Positions 1 through 6,841 of a stretch of 32,458 nt of DNA are shown piece after piece; position 1 is the stretch's first letter, and every line of letters begins with the position of its first letter. The translations under genes and the position numbers were made by a program. Source of the stretch: Spirochaetales bacterium Spiro_10 (GTDB taxonomy: Bacteria; Spirochaetota; Spirochaetia; Treponematales; Treponemataceae); NCBI GenBank assembly GCA_001604405.1, contig LVBL01000010.1, forward strand, positions 1 through 32,458. Direction: 5' to 3'. The notes beneath the pieces are model-generated. The model saw only the letters and a list, made by a program, of their open reading frames with translations. It searched no databases and was not told where the DNA came from.

Positions 1-2
1 CC

Positions 3-2102
3 TTTCAGGAGGAGATGTGGTACGGCATTCGCCGGTATCTCGATGAGTCCGGCTGCGAGGCCGTTTTCTTCGGTATCGGGCAGCTGAACCCCGACAATCC
101 CGAGGACAGGGCCCGGAAAACCTTCGTCAACCTGATACGGCCGGCCGAGTTCGACGGGGCGATCGTCGTTTCCGGGACGCTCCTCAACAAGAACGGCGGG
201 GACGCGCTTGCCTCGATCGTCCGTTCCCTTTCGCCCCTTCCGGTCGTCTCGGTGGGGCCCTCGGTTACCGGCGAGAAATCCTTTTGCTTCGAAAACAGGT
301 CAGGCATCAGGGACGTCGTGCGGCATCTCGCCGGCGTCCACGGCTACCGTTCCTTCGCCTTCGTTACGGGCCCGCTGACGAACGAGGAATCGCGCGAGCG
401 GCTTGCCGCGTTCAGGGAGGCGCTTGACGAGGCGGGAATAGCGCACGGCCCCGAGCACGAGTTCGAGGGGACCTTCTCCTCGCCCTCCGGCTATGACGCC
501 GTGCGGGCCTTCTACGACGAGCGCGGCCTTGCCCCGCGGGCCATCGTCTGCGCGAACGATTTCATGGCCATCGGCGTGTGGGACGCGCTCCGGGACCGCG
601 GACTGATCGTGCCGTACGACGTAGCCGTTACCGGATATGACGACAACCGGCTCCTGCGCGCGCTGACGCACCAGTTCACCACCGTCCGACAGTCCTTCGA
701 CAACCTGAGCTACCTCGCTGTCCGGTGGCTCCACGAACTGGTGGAAGGCCTGACCCCCTCGCCCCGGGAAGATCTTGTTCCCTCGATGATCGTACGCGGT
801 TCGTGCGGCTGTATCGACGGGGCCCGACGCGGCGGCTCGTCCGTTTCCCGCGTCCTTGATTCGCCGGCGGAAGGTCTCCGCGTCTTGATCGAGTCCCTCG
901 GGACCGGCGGCGCCGCGACCCGCCCGGACGCGTACCGCGCATGGTCGGCCGAGATCCACCGGGCCCTCCGCGAGCACCGGACCCCGCGGGACATGCTCCC
1001 GGCGTTTTTCGACCGCGGGAAGCCGCTTTCGCGCGAGGCCGAGGAGACGCTTCTTTCCCTCTACGCGGCGATTCTCGAGGAGACGAGCCAGCTCGCCTTC
1101 GCGGAAAACTGGCGCGAGGGGTTTTACTCGATCGACCTTCGCGTTCTCGTGGACCACCTGAGCGAGCGGCTTGCCGAGGACCTGTCGCTCGCCTCGCATG
1201 ACCGGGAATTCGGCGAGATCGCGCGGCATGTCGGGGCGAAGTCCTTCCATCTCGTCCAGTTCTCGAAGGATGGCGACGGGAAGGAGCGCGCGTCCATCGT
1301 CTACTCGACGCTGGAGCCCGCCGAATGGGTCGCTCCGGCGGAGGGTTCCTGGTTTCCGCCCCGGGGATCCGGTTCGATGGTCGCGAACATGATCACCCAC
1401 GAGGACGACGTGCACGGCTACTTCCTTCTCGACTCGGGAATCTCCGTCGGCGCCACCTTCGACTATCTCCGCGTCAGGTTTTGCGGCATCACGCGCGATC
1501 TCATAAACCTTCGGGGGGTTCGCTCCCTCAACGACAAACTGCTTGCGGAGATAAGCGTCCGCCAGCATACGGAAAAGAGGCTCAAGGAGGCCCTGACCCT
1601 TCTCGAGAGGATGTCGATCGAGGACGAACTGACCGGCCTCTACAACCGACGCGGATTCATGGCCATGGCGGAGCAGCAGGTCAAGTATCTCAAGCGGCAA
1701 AAGACGCCGTTTTTCATCGTATACGCCGACCTGGACGGGCTCAAGACCATCAACGACCGGTGGGGTCACGGCGACGGCGACGTCGCCATCAAGGCCGCGG
1801 CGGAGGTTCTGAAAAAGACGCTGAGGGACTCGGACATCGTCGCGCGCCTCGGCGGGGACGAGTTCACCGCCATCGTCATCAACGTGTATCCGCCCGATTT
1901 CTCCGGAATCATGAAGAGGATCGCCGACGCGTGCGAAAAGAAGAGCGCCGAACTCGGCCGGCCCTGGAGCCTTTCGATGAGCATCGGCTTTCACAATCCC
2001 GCTGAGAACAGCGATCTTTCGCTGGAGGCCATGCTCGAGCTCGCCGACGGGGAACTGTACCGCGAGAAGCAGAGGAAAAAGGAAGGGCGGGGTCGGGACT
2101 GA
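3..2102 (+). CDS. LacI-type binding-domain diguanylate cyclase (5' truncated)
   Basis: A likely sensor that makes cyclic di-GMP. The first ~260 residues look like a LacI/periplasmic-binding-protein fold (segments such as AIVCANDFMAIGVWDALRDRG and VAVTGYDD), but there is no DNA-binding HTH or signal peptide in view. A helical/GAF-like stretch and a short coiled coil follow, then a C-terminal GGDEF domain. GGDEF itself lies at 1851-1865 and is intact. RDSD five residues before it fits the RxxD inhibitory I-site. The reading frame is open back to the first base, and the first ATG at 15 cuts into the first helix of the binding fold. AGGAGG ends only two bases before that ATG, too close to serve it, so I treat the gene as starting upstream of the window. 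The ligand is unknown; a cytoplasmic sugar-type ligand is only a guess from the fold. Confidence 0.85.
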   Translation, partial: FQEEMWYGIRRYLDESGCEAVFFGIGQLNPDNPEDRARKTFVNLIRPAEFDGAIVVSGTLLNKNGGDALASIVRSLSPLPVVSVGPSVTGEKSFCFENRSGIRDVVRHLAGVHGYRSFAFVTGPLTNEESRERLAAFREALDEAGIAHGPEHEFEGTFSSPSGYDAVRAFYDERGLAPRAIVCANDFMAIGVWDALRDRGLIVPYDVAVTGYDDNRLLRALTHQFTTVRQSFDNLSYLAVRWLHELVEGLTPSPREDLVPSMIVRGSCGCIDGARRGGSSVSRVLDSPAEGLRVLIESLGTGGAATRPDAYRAWSAEIHRALREHRTPRDMLPAFFDRGKPLSREAEETLLSLYAAILEETSQLAFAENWREGFYSIDLRVLVDHLSERLAEDLSLASHDREFGEIARHVGAKSFHLVQFSKDGDGKERASIVYSTLEPAEWVAPAEGSWFPPRGSGSMVANMITHEDDVHGYFLLDSGISVGATFDYLRVRFCGITRDLINLRGVRSLNDKLLAEISVRQHTEKRLKEALTLLERMSIEDELTGLYNRRGFMAMAEQQVKYLKRQKTPFFIVYADLDGLKTINDRWGHGDGDVAIKAAAEVLKKTLRDSDIVARLGGDEFTAIVINVYPPDFSGIMKRIADACEKKSAELGRPWSLSMSIGFHNPAENSDLSLEAMLELADGELYREKQRKKEGRGRD

Positions 2103-2150
2103 GCGCTTCGCCGCGCGCCATGCGTCTCGTGTCCCGTCGCGTCGCGCGTT

Positions 2151-2196
2151 GCGTCGTCCGGCGCTCGTCGCGCGTCGCGTCGCCCGGCGCTCGTCG
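2151..2196. repeat. Imperfect 20-bp direct repeat in intergenic region
   Basis: Two copies of a 20-base GC-rich unit at 2151-2170 and 2177-2196 differ at one base and begin 26 bases apart. Further GCGTCGCG-like fragments lie just upstream, from about 2130. The stretch fills most of the gap between the diguanylate cyclase and the HAD gene. It looks like a low-complexity tandem expansion. No function is evident. Confidence 0.6.
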
Positions 2197-2222
2197 GGGG
2201 AGGTGCGCTAAACCCGCGTCCG

Positions 2223-2231
2223 TGATATACT
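2223..2231 (+). promoter_or_regulatory. Extended -10 promoter of HAD gene
   Basis: TGATATACT is a TGn-extended -10 element whose TATACT hexamer (2226-2231) ends nine bases before the ATG at 2241. There is no good -35 hexamer 16-18 bases upstream and no Shine-Dalgarno in between. Transcription would begin about three bases before the start codon. Confidence 0.55.
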
Positions 2232-2240
2232 GAAATTTCC

Positions 2241-2993
2241 ATGGCGACTATACCCGGCGACAGATGGCTGCTCGTGTGCGACGTTGACGGAACCCTGCTC
2301 CTTCCCGAGCGCGAGAATCCCGGCCTTGAGGAATTCAACCGGTTCATCGAGAATAACCGGGGACGTGTCGTGTTCGCCCTCAACACCGGCAGGAGCCTCG
2401 ACGAGGTCGCCATGGTGGCCGAGGCGGGGCCGATTATCACCCCGGACTGGCTCGCGTGCGGCGTGGGAACCTCCCTGTATTCGGGTTTCACGCCGGACAC
2501 CGCCGACCCGGGCTGGGAGCGCGCCGTTTCACGGGAATGGAACCGCGAGGAGATACGCGCGGCGCTCTCGGGCTGCCCGGGCATCGTCGAGCAGGAGGCC
2601 TGGAACCAGCACGGGGCCCGTCTTTCCTACTATATGCAAGGGTCCGTCGACGATATCCTGCCCGGCGTCCTCGAGCGCGTCGAGCCCTGGAAGGATTCGG
2701 TCAAGCGCGTCGTCGCCCTCGGCTACTACCTCGATTTCATGCCGCTGTGGGCGGGAAAGGGCGGCGCCGTCGCGTATCTCGCGGAGAAGCTCGGCATCCC
2801 GGCGGAGCGCGTGCTCGTTGCGGGAGACTCCGGAAACGACCGCGACATGCTCGAGCGCGAGTTTCGCCCGATCGTCGTGGCGAACCACGCCTCCGACCTC
2901 GACGACTTCGTCGTCGGCGCCGGGGTGTTCCGGTCCGAGAGCCCTGCGGCCGCCGGCGTGCTTGAGGGCCTAGCCCATTTCGGAGCCTTTTAA
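2241..2993 (+). CDS. HAD-superfamily hydrolase, sucrose-phosphatase-like
   Basis: A predicted cytoplasmic Mg-dependent phosphatase of 250 residues. HAD motif I is DVDGT with Asp14 as nucleophile and Asp16 as acid/base. The NTGRS segment supplies motif II, and GDSGNDRDML near residue 195 is the metal-binding motif IV. The overall pattern, including KGGAVAYLAEKLG before motif IV, fits the HAD-IIB/sucrose-6-phosphate-phosphatase (S6PP-like) group. That suggests a sugar-phosphate substrate, but the sequence does not prove sucrose. The ATG is preceded by a TATACT -10 element nine bases away and no Shine-Dalgarno, so the mRNA is probably leaderless. plsC follows 60 bases downstream on the same strand. 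Confidence 0.8.
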   Translation: MATIPGDRWLLVCDVDGTLLLPERENPGLEEFNRFIENNRGRVVFALNTGRSLDEVAMVAEAGPIITPDWLACGVGTSLYSGFTPDTADPGWERAVSREWNREEIRAALSGCPGIVEQEAWNQHGARLSYYMQGSVDDILPGVLERVEPWKDSVKRVVALGYYLDFMPLWAGKGGAVAYLAEKLGIPAERVLVAGDSGNDRDMLEREFRPIVVANHASDLDDFVVGAGVFRSESPAAAGVLEGLAHFGAF

Positions 2994-3053
2994 CCGGACC
3001 CGTACGGGGACGAAACGCATACCCGCGCTGACGCGCGGCTTGGAGCCGAGAAG

Positions 3054-3770
3054 ATGCTGTTGACGCTGATTGCCTTTTTGCGAATGTACTGGTATCTCCT
3101 GTTCACCATCCCGTCCATCAGGAAGGCGAACAAGCTGGACCGCCAGGGAAAGATAGCCGAGCGGGACGAGATCGTCTCGCCGACCGTGCAGGGTTGGGCC
3201 CGGCACGTCGTACACCTCGCGCGCGGAACCGTGGAGATGACGGGAGAGGAGAACGTGCCGCGGGATACCGCGGTAGTGTTCATCGCCAACCACCAGAGCT
3301 ATCTCGACATCCCCGTTCTGCTGGGGTTCATCGACAAGCCGAAGGCCTTTATCTCGAAGATTGAGGTGCTCAAGGCTCCCCTCATCTCGGACTGGATGCG
3401 CCTGATGCAATGCACGTTCCTCTCGCGAAGCGACATGCGGCAGTCGATACGCGCGATGCACGAGGCGGTGGAGACCGTCAAGAAGGGGTACTCGCTCGTG
3501 ATATTCCCGGAGGGCACGAGGAGCAAGGGCGGTCCGATAGCCGAGTTCAAGGCTGGAAGCTTCAAGCTCGCCATCAAGGCAGGCGTCCCCATAGTGCCCG
3601 TCACCATTGACGGCACCTGGCATTTGCTGGAAGAAAAGGGCCGCTTGCAAAAATCGACGGTTCGCGTGACGATTCACCCGGCGATGCCGACCGCCGCACT
3701 TTCGCGGGAGGAACTCGCGGGGCTACCCGCGCGCGTGCAGGAAGTCGTCGAATCGGCGATGCGCGGGTAG
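3054..3770 (+). CDS. plsC: 1-acyl-sn-glycerol-3-phosphate acyltransferase
   Basis: Acylates lysophosphatidate to phosphatidate in membrane phospholipid synthesis. The 238-residue protein has the catalytic NHQSYLD motif (NHX4D, His80 and Asp85), the acyl-acceptor motif FPEGTRSKGG at about 151-160, and GVPIVPVTIDGT near the C-terminal third. A hydrophobic N-terminal segment (residues 1-20) should associate it with the inner membrane. GGAG at 3042-3045 lies eight bases before the ATG. It is the last gene of the leftmost plus-strand group and converges on the nucleotidyltransferase-like gene. Other PlsC-family acyltransferases cannot be excluded from sequence alone. Confidence 0.88.
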   Translation: MLLTLIAFLRMYWYLLFTIPSIRKANKLDRQGKIAERDEIVSPTVQGWARHVVHLARGTVEMTGEENVPRDTAVVFIANHQSYLDIPVLLGFIDKPKAFISKIEVLKAPLISDWMRLMQCTFLSRSDMRQSIRAMHEAVETVKKGYSLVIFPEGTRSKGGPIAEFKAGSFKLAIKAGVPIVPVTIDGTWHLLEEKGRLQKSTVRVTIHPAMPTAALSREELAGLPARVQEVVESAMRG

Positions 3771-3780
3771 CGACCCGCGC
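3761..3780. terminator. Strong hairpin between convergent genes
   Basis: A perfect 8-bp GC-rich stem (GCGCGGGT / ACCCGCGC) with a four-base AGCG loop spans the stop codon of plsC and sits just before the end of the convergent gene at 3784. No T-tract follows on either strand. It could act as a bidirectional, U-less terminator or simply stabilise 3' ends. Confidence 0.4.
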
Positions 3781-3783
3781 GCT

Positions 3784-5253
3784 TCATGCCCTAACGGCTC
3801 CTGCCCGCGCGCCGAGGGCCGCTGCGGCGCGCGCGAGCTTCTCGTCCACGATGTTCGCCAGGCGCGACTCGACCGCCGAGAAGACGAAAAAGCCGAGGCC
3901 GGCCCAGGTATACGGGATGGCGATGGGCGTCCTTCCGGAGCCCTTGTCGAGGTGCCGGAAGGATATCCCGTGCCGTTCGTACAGCCAGTCCATCTCGTCC
4001 GGCCCGACCGACAGGACGATCTCCGCCTTGTCGTGCACGGCGGCCTTGTGGCTCAGGTAGCGCTTGCGCTGGCTCGCGTAGAGGAAGTTCGGGCTCAGGA
4101 CCATCTTCTCGAAGTCGGACCTGAAGCTTCCCTTCGGAGGGCCCATGAATCCCTCGAATCTTTCGGCCGAGATGTAGGAGTAGTCGCTCATCCGGTTGAA
4201 GGTGTCGAGCTTGACGTGGATCAATTCCTGCAGGAACAGCATGAGCCGGTGCGCCTGCGACAAAAACTGGAAGTCGCAGTCGCGCGGGCCGGTGAAACCT
4301 ATCTCGGCGAGCGAATAGCCCGCGTTCTCCATCGCGCTCACGTAATCGAACACGCGGTTGACGGTGTACTTCATGGAGAAGCACCATTTCGGCGGGCTCA
4401 GTTCGGGATGGACCGCGGCGAGAAGCCGGCATTCGTGGTTGAACCGCTCGGTGCCGATGAGGGCTCGCGCGGGTTCCTTCTCCTGCGTGTCGTCCGAAAC
4501 GACGAAGAGCTCGACCTCGTTTCTCCTGAGACGCTGGTAGGTGGGTTTCGCCGGGTTGTTGCCGATGAAGTTCTCGAAGAGAAGGGAGTCCGGCCATTCG
4601 CGTACCGGCGCGAAAAGCCCGCTTCGCAGTTCCTCGTTGTCGCTGATGACGTGCAGGCTCTTTTCGTTTCCCTTGTAGAAGAGGGTCGCGGCCATCCTCG
4701 TTTCCGGATCGCGGTTGGCGAGCCGGGCGGCGACGTCCCGCGCGCGGAGGACGGTGAACGAGGCGTCAACCTCGACGATGATGGCGAAGAGGTCCCACAT
4801 CCTCTGCTGAAGCGCCTTGACGCGGTTGGCGAGCTCCGTCACGCGGGATTTCGGCACGTCGTCGGGAAGCACGAAGTTCAGGTCGGCGTCGGTGCAATAC
4901 TGCACGCCGATGCCGCTGTACGCGGAGAAAATGCGGCCGATGCCGAACACGAGCAGCCGCTCGGCGACGTCCTCGTCGATCGACGGGATGAAGAGGTGGC
5001 GTATCCAGTTGCACAGGACGAAGCGGTAGAGGTCCTGTCGCGGCTTGAGGATCTTGTCCTCGATGGTGGCTATGGTCACCTTGCCGATGTCTCCCGTGTT
5101 TATCCGCTTCGCCTCCTCGACGTACAGTTCGATGAGAAAGGCCTCGATTCGTCCCGCGTCCATCCCGCGCGCGATGGCCCCGTCCAGCTTTTCCTGGCAG
5201 GATCTGTACAACGCGCAATGATAGTGGGGAACGGCATACGATACGGGATACAT
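3784..5253 (-). CDS. Predicted nucleotidyltransferase-fold protein
   Basis: A 489-residue protein I cannot name with certainty. Residues ~101-130 carry a pattern typical of the polymerase-beta/GlnD/DUF294 nucleotidyltransferase superfamily: a Gly/Ser-rich turn (GIGRIFSAYSG) followed by TDADLNFVL, giving the Asp122-x-Asp124 metal pair. A second acidic strand, IIVEVDASF, would supply the third carboxylate at Asp163. The remaining ~320 residues resemble a helical substrate-binding region but contain no motif I recognise. No signal peptide or membrane helix is seen. The gene stands alone, with TTTACA-N17-TATCAT ending eight bases before the ATG. Substrate and partner are unknown; protein uridylylation or adenylylation is one possibility for the superfamily. 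Confidence 0.6.
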   Translation of the reverse strand: MYPVSYAVPHYHCALYRSCQEKLDGAIARGMDAGRIEAFLIELYVEEAKRINTGDIGKVTIATIEDKILKPRQDLYRFVLCNWIRHLFIPSIDEDVAERLLVFGIGRIFSAYSGIGVQYCTDADLNFVLPDDVPKSRVTELANRVKALQQRMWDLFAIIVEVDASFTVLRARDVAARLANRDPETRMAATLFYKGNEKSLHVISDNEELRSGLFAPVREWPDSLLFENFIGNNPAKPTYQRLRRNEVELFVVSDDTQEKEPARALIGTERFNHECRLLAAVHPELSPPKWCFSMKYTVNRVFDYVSAMENAGYSLAEIGFTGPRDCDFQFLSQAHRLMLFLQELIHVKLDTFNRMSDYSYISAERFEGFMGPPKGSFRSDFEKMVLSPNFLYASQRKRYLSHKAAVHDKAEIVLSVGPDEMDWLYERHGISFRHLDKGSGRTPIAIPYTWAGLGFFVFSAVESRLANIVDEKLARAAAALGARAGAVRA

Positions 5254-5261
5254 GGCGGTAC

Positions 5262-5290
5262 ATGATACTATGGGCGGTATCGTTTGTAAA
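5262..5290 (-). promoter_or_regulatory. Promoter of nucleotidyltransferase-like gene
   Basis: On the minus strand, TTTACA (5285-5290), a 17-base spacer and TATCAT (5262-5267), followed by eight bases and the ATG. The -35 matches consensus at five of six positions. The predicted start of transcription falls at or within one or two bases of the start codon. Confidence 0.6.
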
Positions 5291-5341
5291 CACGATTCGT
5301 CCCCGCCGCGTCCGCGTCTCGCGGCGGTGCCCCGCGCCCCG

Positions 5342-6433
5342 TCAGCGGACGGCCGAGATGCCGATCTCCCGCGTCTTTCCGCGCAGGGTCGTCCTGCCGC
5401 GGGAGACGATCTCGCATACGGCCGGGGAACCTTTGGACTTCGCGGAACCTTCAGGTTCCGAGGAACCGACCGGTTCCGAGGAACCGACAGGTTCCTCAGG
5501 GCACAGAAGCGAAAGGGCGTCGTCCGAGACGAGAAAGCGCTCGCCGAGCGGGCGGCATTCGGCCTGGATGCGCGCCGCCGTGTTCATCACGTCGCCCGAG
5601 AAGGCTATCTCCTGCTTGGTGAGTCCCATTTCGCCGGCGACGACGGGTCCGAAGTGGAGGCCCGCGCGGAATTCCGGCGTCACGCCATAGCGCTCCGCGT
5701 AATAGGCCGATCGCCTCAGGACCGTCTCGCGAATCGCGCCGAACGAGGCGAGCGCGGCCCGGTCCTTCGTCCCCGCCCGTTCCTTCCAGGTAATGATCGC
5801 CTCGTCGCCGACGTATTTGTAGATCTCCCCGCCGTGGTTGACGATCGGGCGGGCGATGTCGCAGAAGAAGTCGTTGAGGAAGGCGTGAAAGGCGATGTCG
5901 CCGAGCCGTTCGGCCGTGGTCGTGGAGCCCGCGAGGTCGAGGAACATGACGAAACGGTTTTCCATTTTCGGAGATCGGTAGGTGCCGAGAACGAGACCGC
6001 GCAGGACGTGCTTGCCGAGCAGCCGCTCGACGTTCGACCCGAAGTTCATGGCCGCGGTGAGCAGGAACGAGAACGCGATGGTCTGCGGGAGATACGCCTC
6101 TTTTTTCATGTACTCGACGCCGATGATCGCGACGAACACCGTCCCGTACACGCCGACGATGATCGCGGTCTGGACGAGCGGCACGATCGTGAACGAGAAC
6201 CAGAGCGGCCGCAGGGATTTTTTCACGTACAGGGTGTCGAGCAGGAGGATCGTCGTCGAAATCGAAAGGCCGGTGACCAGGCCGAGCATGACATACCGCG
6301 CGTCTTCGGCGCGAAACGCGCCGGTTGCGGCATAGGTCATGAACAGGGCGAAAGCGCCGCCCATGACGGCGCTGATCAGTACGAAAAAGAGGAAGTCGCG
6401 GATCTTTTGCTGGCGATACGGGCTGATAACCAT
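5342..6433 (-). CDS. Membrane class III adenylate cyclase
   Basis: Predicted to convert ATP to cAMP. Four hydrophobic segments (about residues 12-37, 46-70, 77-107 and 117-135) form an integral-membrane N-terminus. The cyclase domain spans ~158-360. Metal-binding Asp166 (FLDLAGST) and Asp210 (KYVGDEA) are present, as are the transition-state residues Asn284 and Arg288 (GDVMNTAARI). Lys206 and Asp281 sit at the purine-selecting positions and favour ATP over GTP. Between ~311 and 335 the protein carries a hexapeptide repeat (VGSSEP) absent from ordinary cyclases, inserted before the final LRGK strand. Its start lies 58 bases inside the 3' end of the DUF2917-like gene, but it has its own promoter (6442-6470) ending eight bases before the ATG. 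Confidence 0.85.
   Translation of the reverse strand: MVISPYRQQKIRDFLFFVLISAVMGGAFALFMTYAATGAFRAEDARYVMLGLVTGLSISTTILLLDTLYVKKSLRPLWFSFTIVPLVQTAIIVGVYGTVFVAIIGVEYMKKEAYLPQTIAFSFLLTAAMNFGSNVERLLGKHVLRGLVLGTYRSPKMENRFVMFLDLAGSTTTAERLGDIAFHAFLNDFFCDIARPIVNHGGEIYKYVGDEAIITWKERAGTKDRAALASFGAIRETVLRRSAYYAERYGVTPEFRAGLHFGPVVAGEMGLTKQEIAFSGDVMNTAARIQAECRPLGERFLVSDDALSLLCPEEPVGSSEPVGSSEPEGSAKSKGSPAVCEIVSRGRTTLRGKTREIGISAVR
5454..5489. repeat. 18-bp tandem repeat inside cyclase gene
   Basis: Two nearly identical 18-base units (5454-5471 and 5472-5489, one mismatch) are followed by a partial third copy from 5490 and degenerate copies from about 5425. Each unit contains the inverted repeat GGTTCC-GA-GGAACC. 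The period is six codons, so the reading frame is kept and the protein gains VGSSEP units. Copy-number change would alter protein length without a frameshift. Confidence 0.8.
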
Positions 6434-6678
6434 GTGAGCACATTCTGCGGGCGATTCCGGACCCTGTCAAGGCAGGCGACGGTCGAGGTGCCGAAGGCCT
6501 GGACGCAAACCCTCGAAAGGCCGCGGATATCGAGTCGCTCGCCCTTCGGGAGAAGGATGTCCCCGCGGCACCCCCGCGCCGTGACCCAAAGCGATCCCTC
6601 GAGACACAGGATCGACCCCGCGCCGCTTCCAATCATGCTGACCGTTCCGGACTCGAGCCGTATGCTTTTCATGCCCAT
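6376..6678 (-). CDS. DUF2917-like small protein
   Basis: A 100-residue protein with no signal peptide or membrane segment. The core (residues ~6-65), with SMIGSGAGSILCLEGSLWVTARGC followed by GDILLPKGERLDIRG split across two strands of a cupin-like pattern, resembles the DUF2917 family: a Gly-rich strand, G-x-x-W-x-T, then D-x-x-L-x-x-G. DUF2917 proteins have no established function. In other bacteria I recall them next to MocR-type regulators, and here a MocR gene is divergent from this one. GAGG six bases before the ATG at 6678 supports the start over the ATG two codons later. The 3' end overlaps the cyclase gene and contains its -35 and -10 elements. Confidence 0.65.
   Translation of the reverse strand: MGMKSIRLESGTVSMIGSGAGSILCLEGSLWVTARGCRGDILLPKGERLDIRGLSRVCVQAFGTSTVACLDRVRNRPQNVLTWLSARIASKRSATSSFSY
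6442..6470 (-). promoter_or_regulatory. Promoter of adenylate cyclase gene
   Basis: A perfect TTGACA (6465-6470), a 17-base spacer and CAGAAT (6442-6447) on the minus strand, then eight bases and the ATG at 6433. It lies within the coding part of the DUF2917-like gene. No Shine-Dalgarno precedes the start codon, so the cyclase transcript should be leaderless or nearly so. Confidence 0.65.
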
Positions 6679-6768
6679 CGCGCACCTCTTGTACGCGATA
6701 CTACGCGAACGACAGCCCCGGGAACAGCGACACCTCGGCGGTATTTTCTGGTTCAGCGCGCCCGGTCA

Positions 6769-6805
6769 GGCGAACTGTGCCCCCCGCGTGACGGCGAACT
6801 GTGCC
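6769..6805 (+). promoter_or_regulatory. 13-bp direct repeats, candidate MocR operator
   Basis: GGCGAACTGTGCC occurs twice in the same orientation at 6769-6781 and 6793-6805, 24 bases apart. The second copy touches the -35 of the MocR gene. Several MocR regulators (for example PdxR) bind direct repeats next to their own divergent promoters, so autoregulation, and perhaps control of the divergent DUF2917-like gene, is a reasonable inference. Confidence 0.55.
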
Positions 6806-6833
6806 TTACAGTACGGGCGAAAAGGGATATACT
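6805..6833 (+). promoter_or_regulatory. Promoter of MocR-type regulator
   Basis: CTTACA (6805-6810), a 17-base spacer and TATACT (6828-6833), then eight bases to the ATG at 6842. The -35 overlaps the last base of the downstream direct repeat by one position, so repeat-bound protein would block or contact RNA polymerase. Confidence 0.65.
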
Positions 6834-6841
6834 GTGGAACC

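Noticed and set aside
7-17. AGGAGG before the ATG at 15 as a real gene start
   Set aside because: The spacing is two bases, and the binding-protein fold would lack its first strand; the frame is open to the window edge.
300-1994. 564-codon minus-strand open frame
   Set aside because: It is the shadow of the diguanylate cyclase gene: charged, low-complexity translation, no motif, and a strong match of the plus strand to known domains.
5252-6840. Long open frame upstream of and in phase with the MocR gene
   Set aside because: It runs antisense through the cyclase and DUF2917-like genes, has no domain pattern, and the MocR N-terminus and promoter fix the start at 6842.
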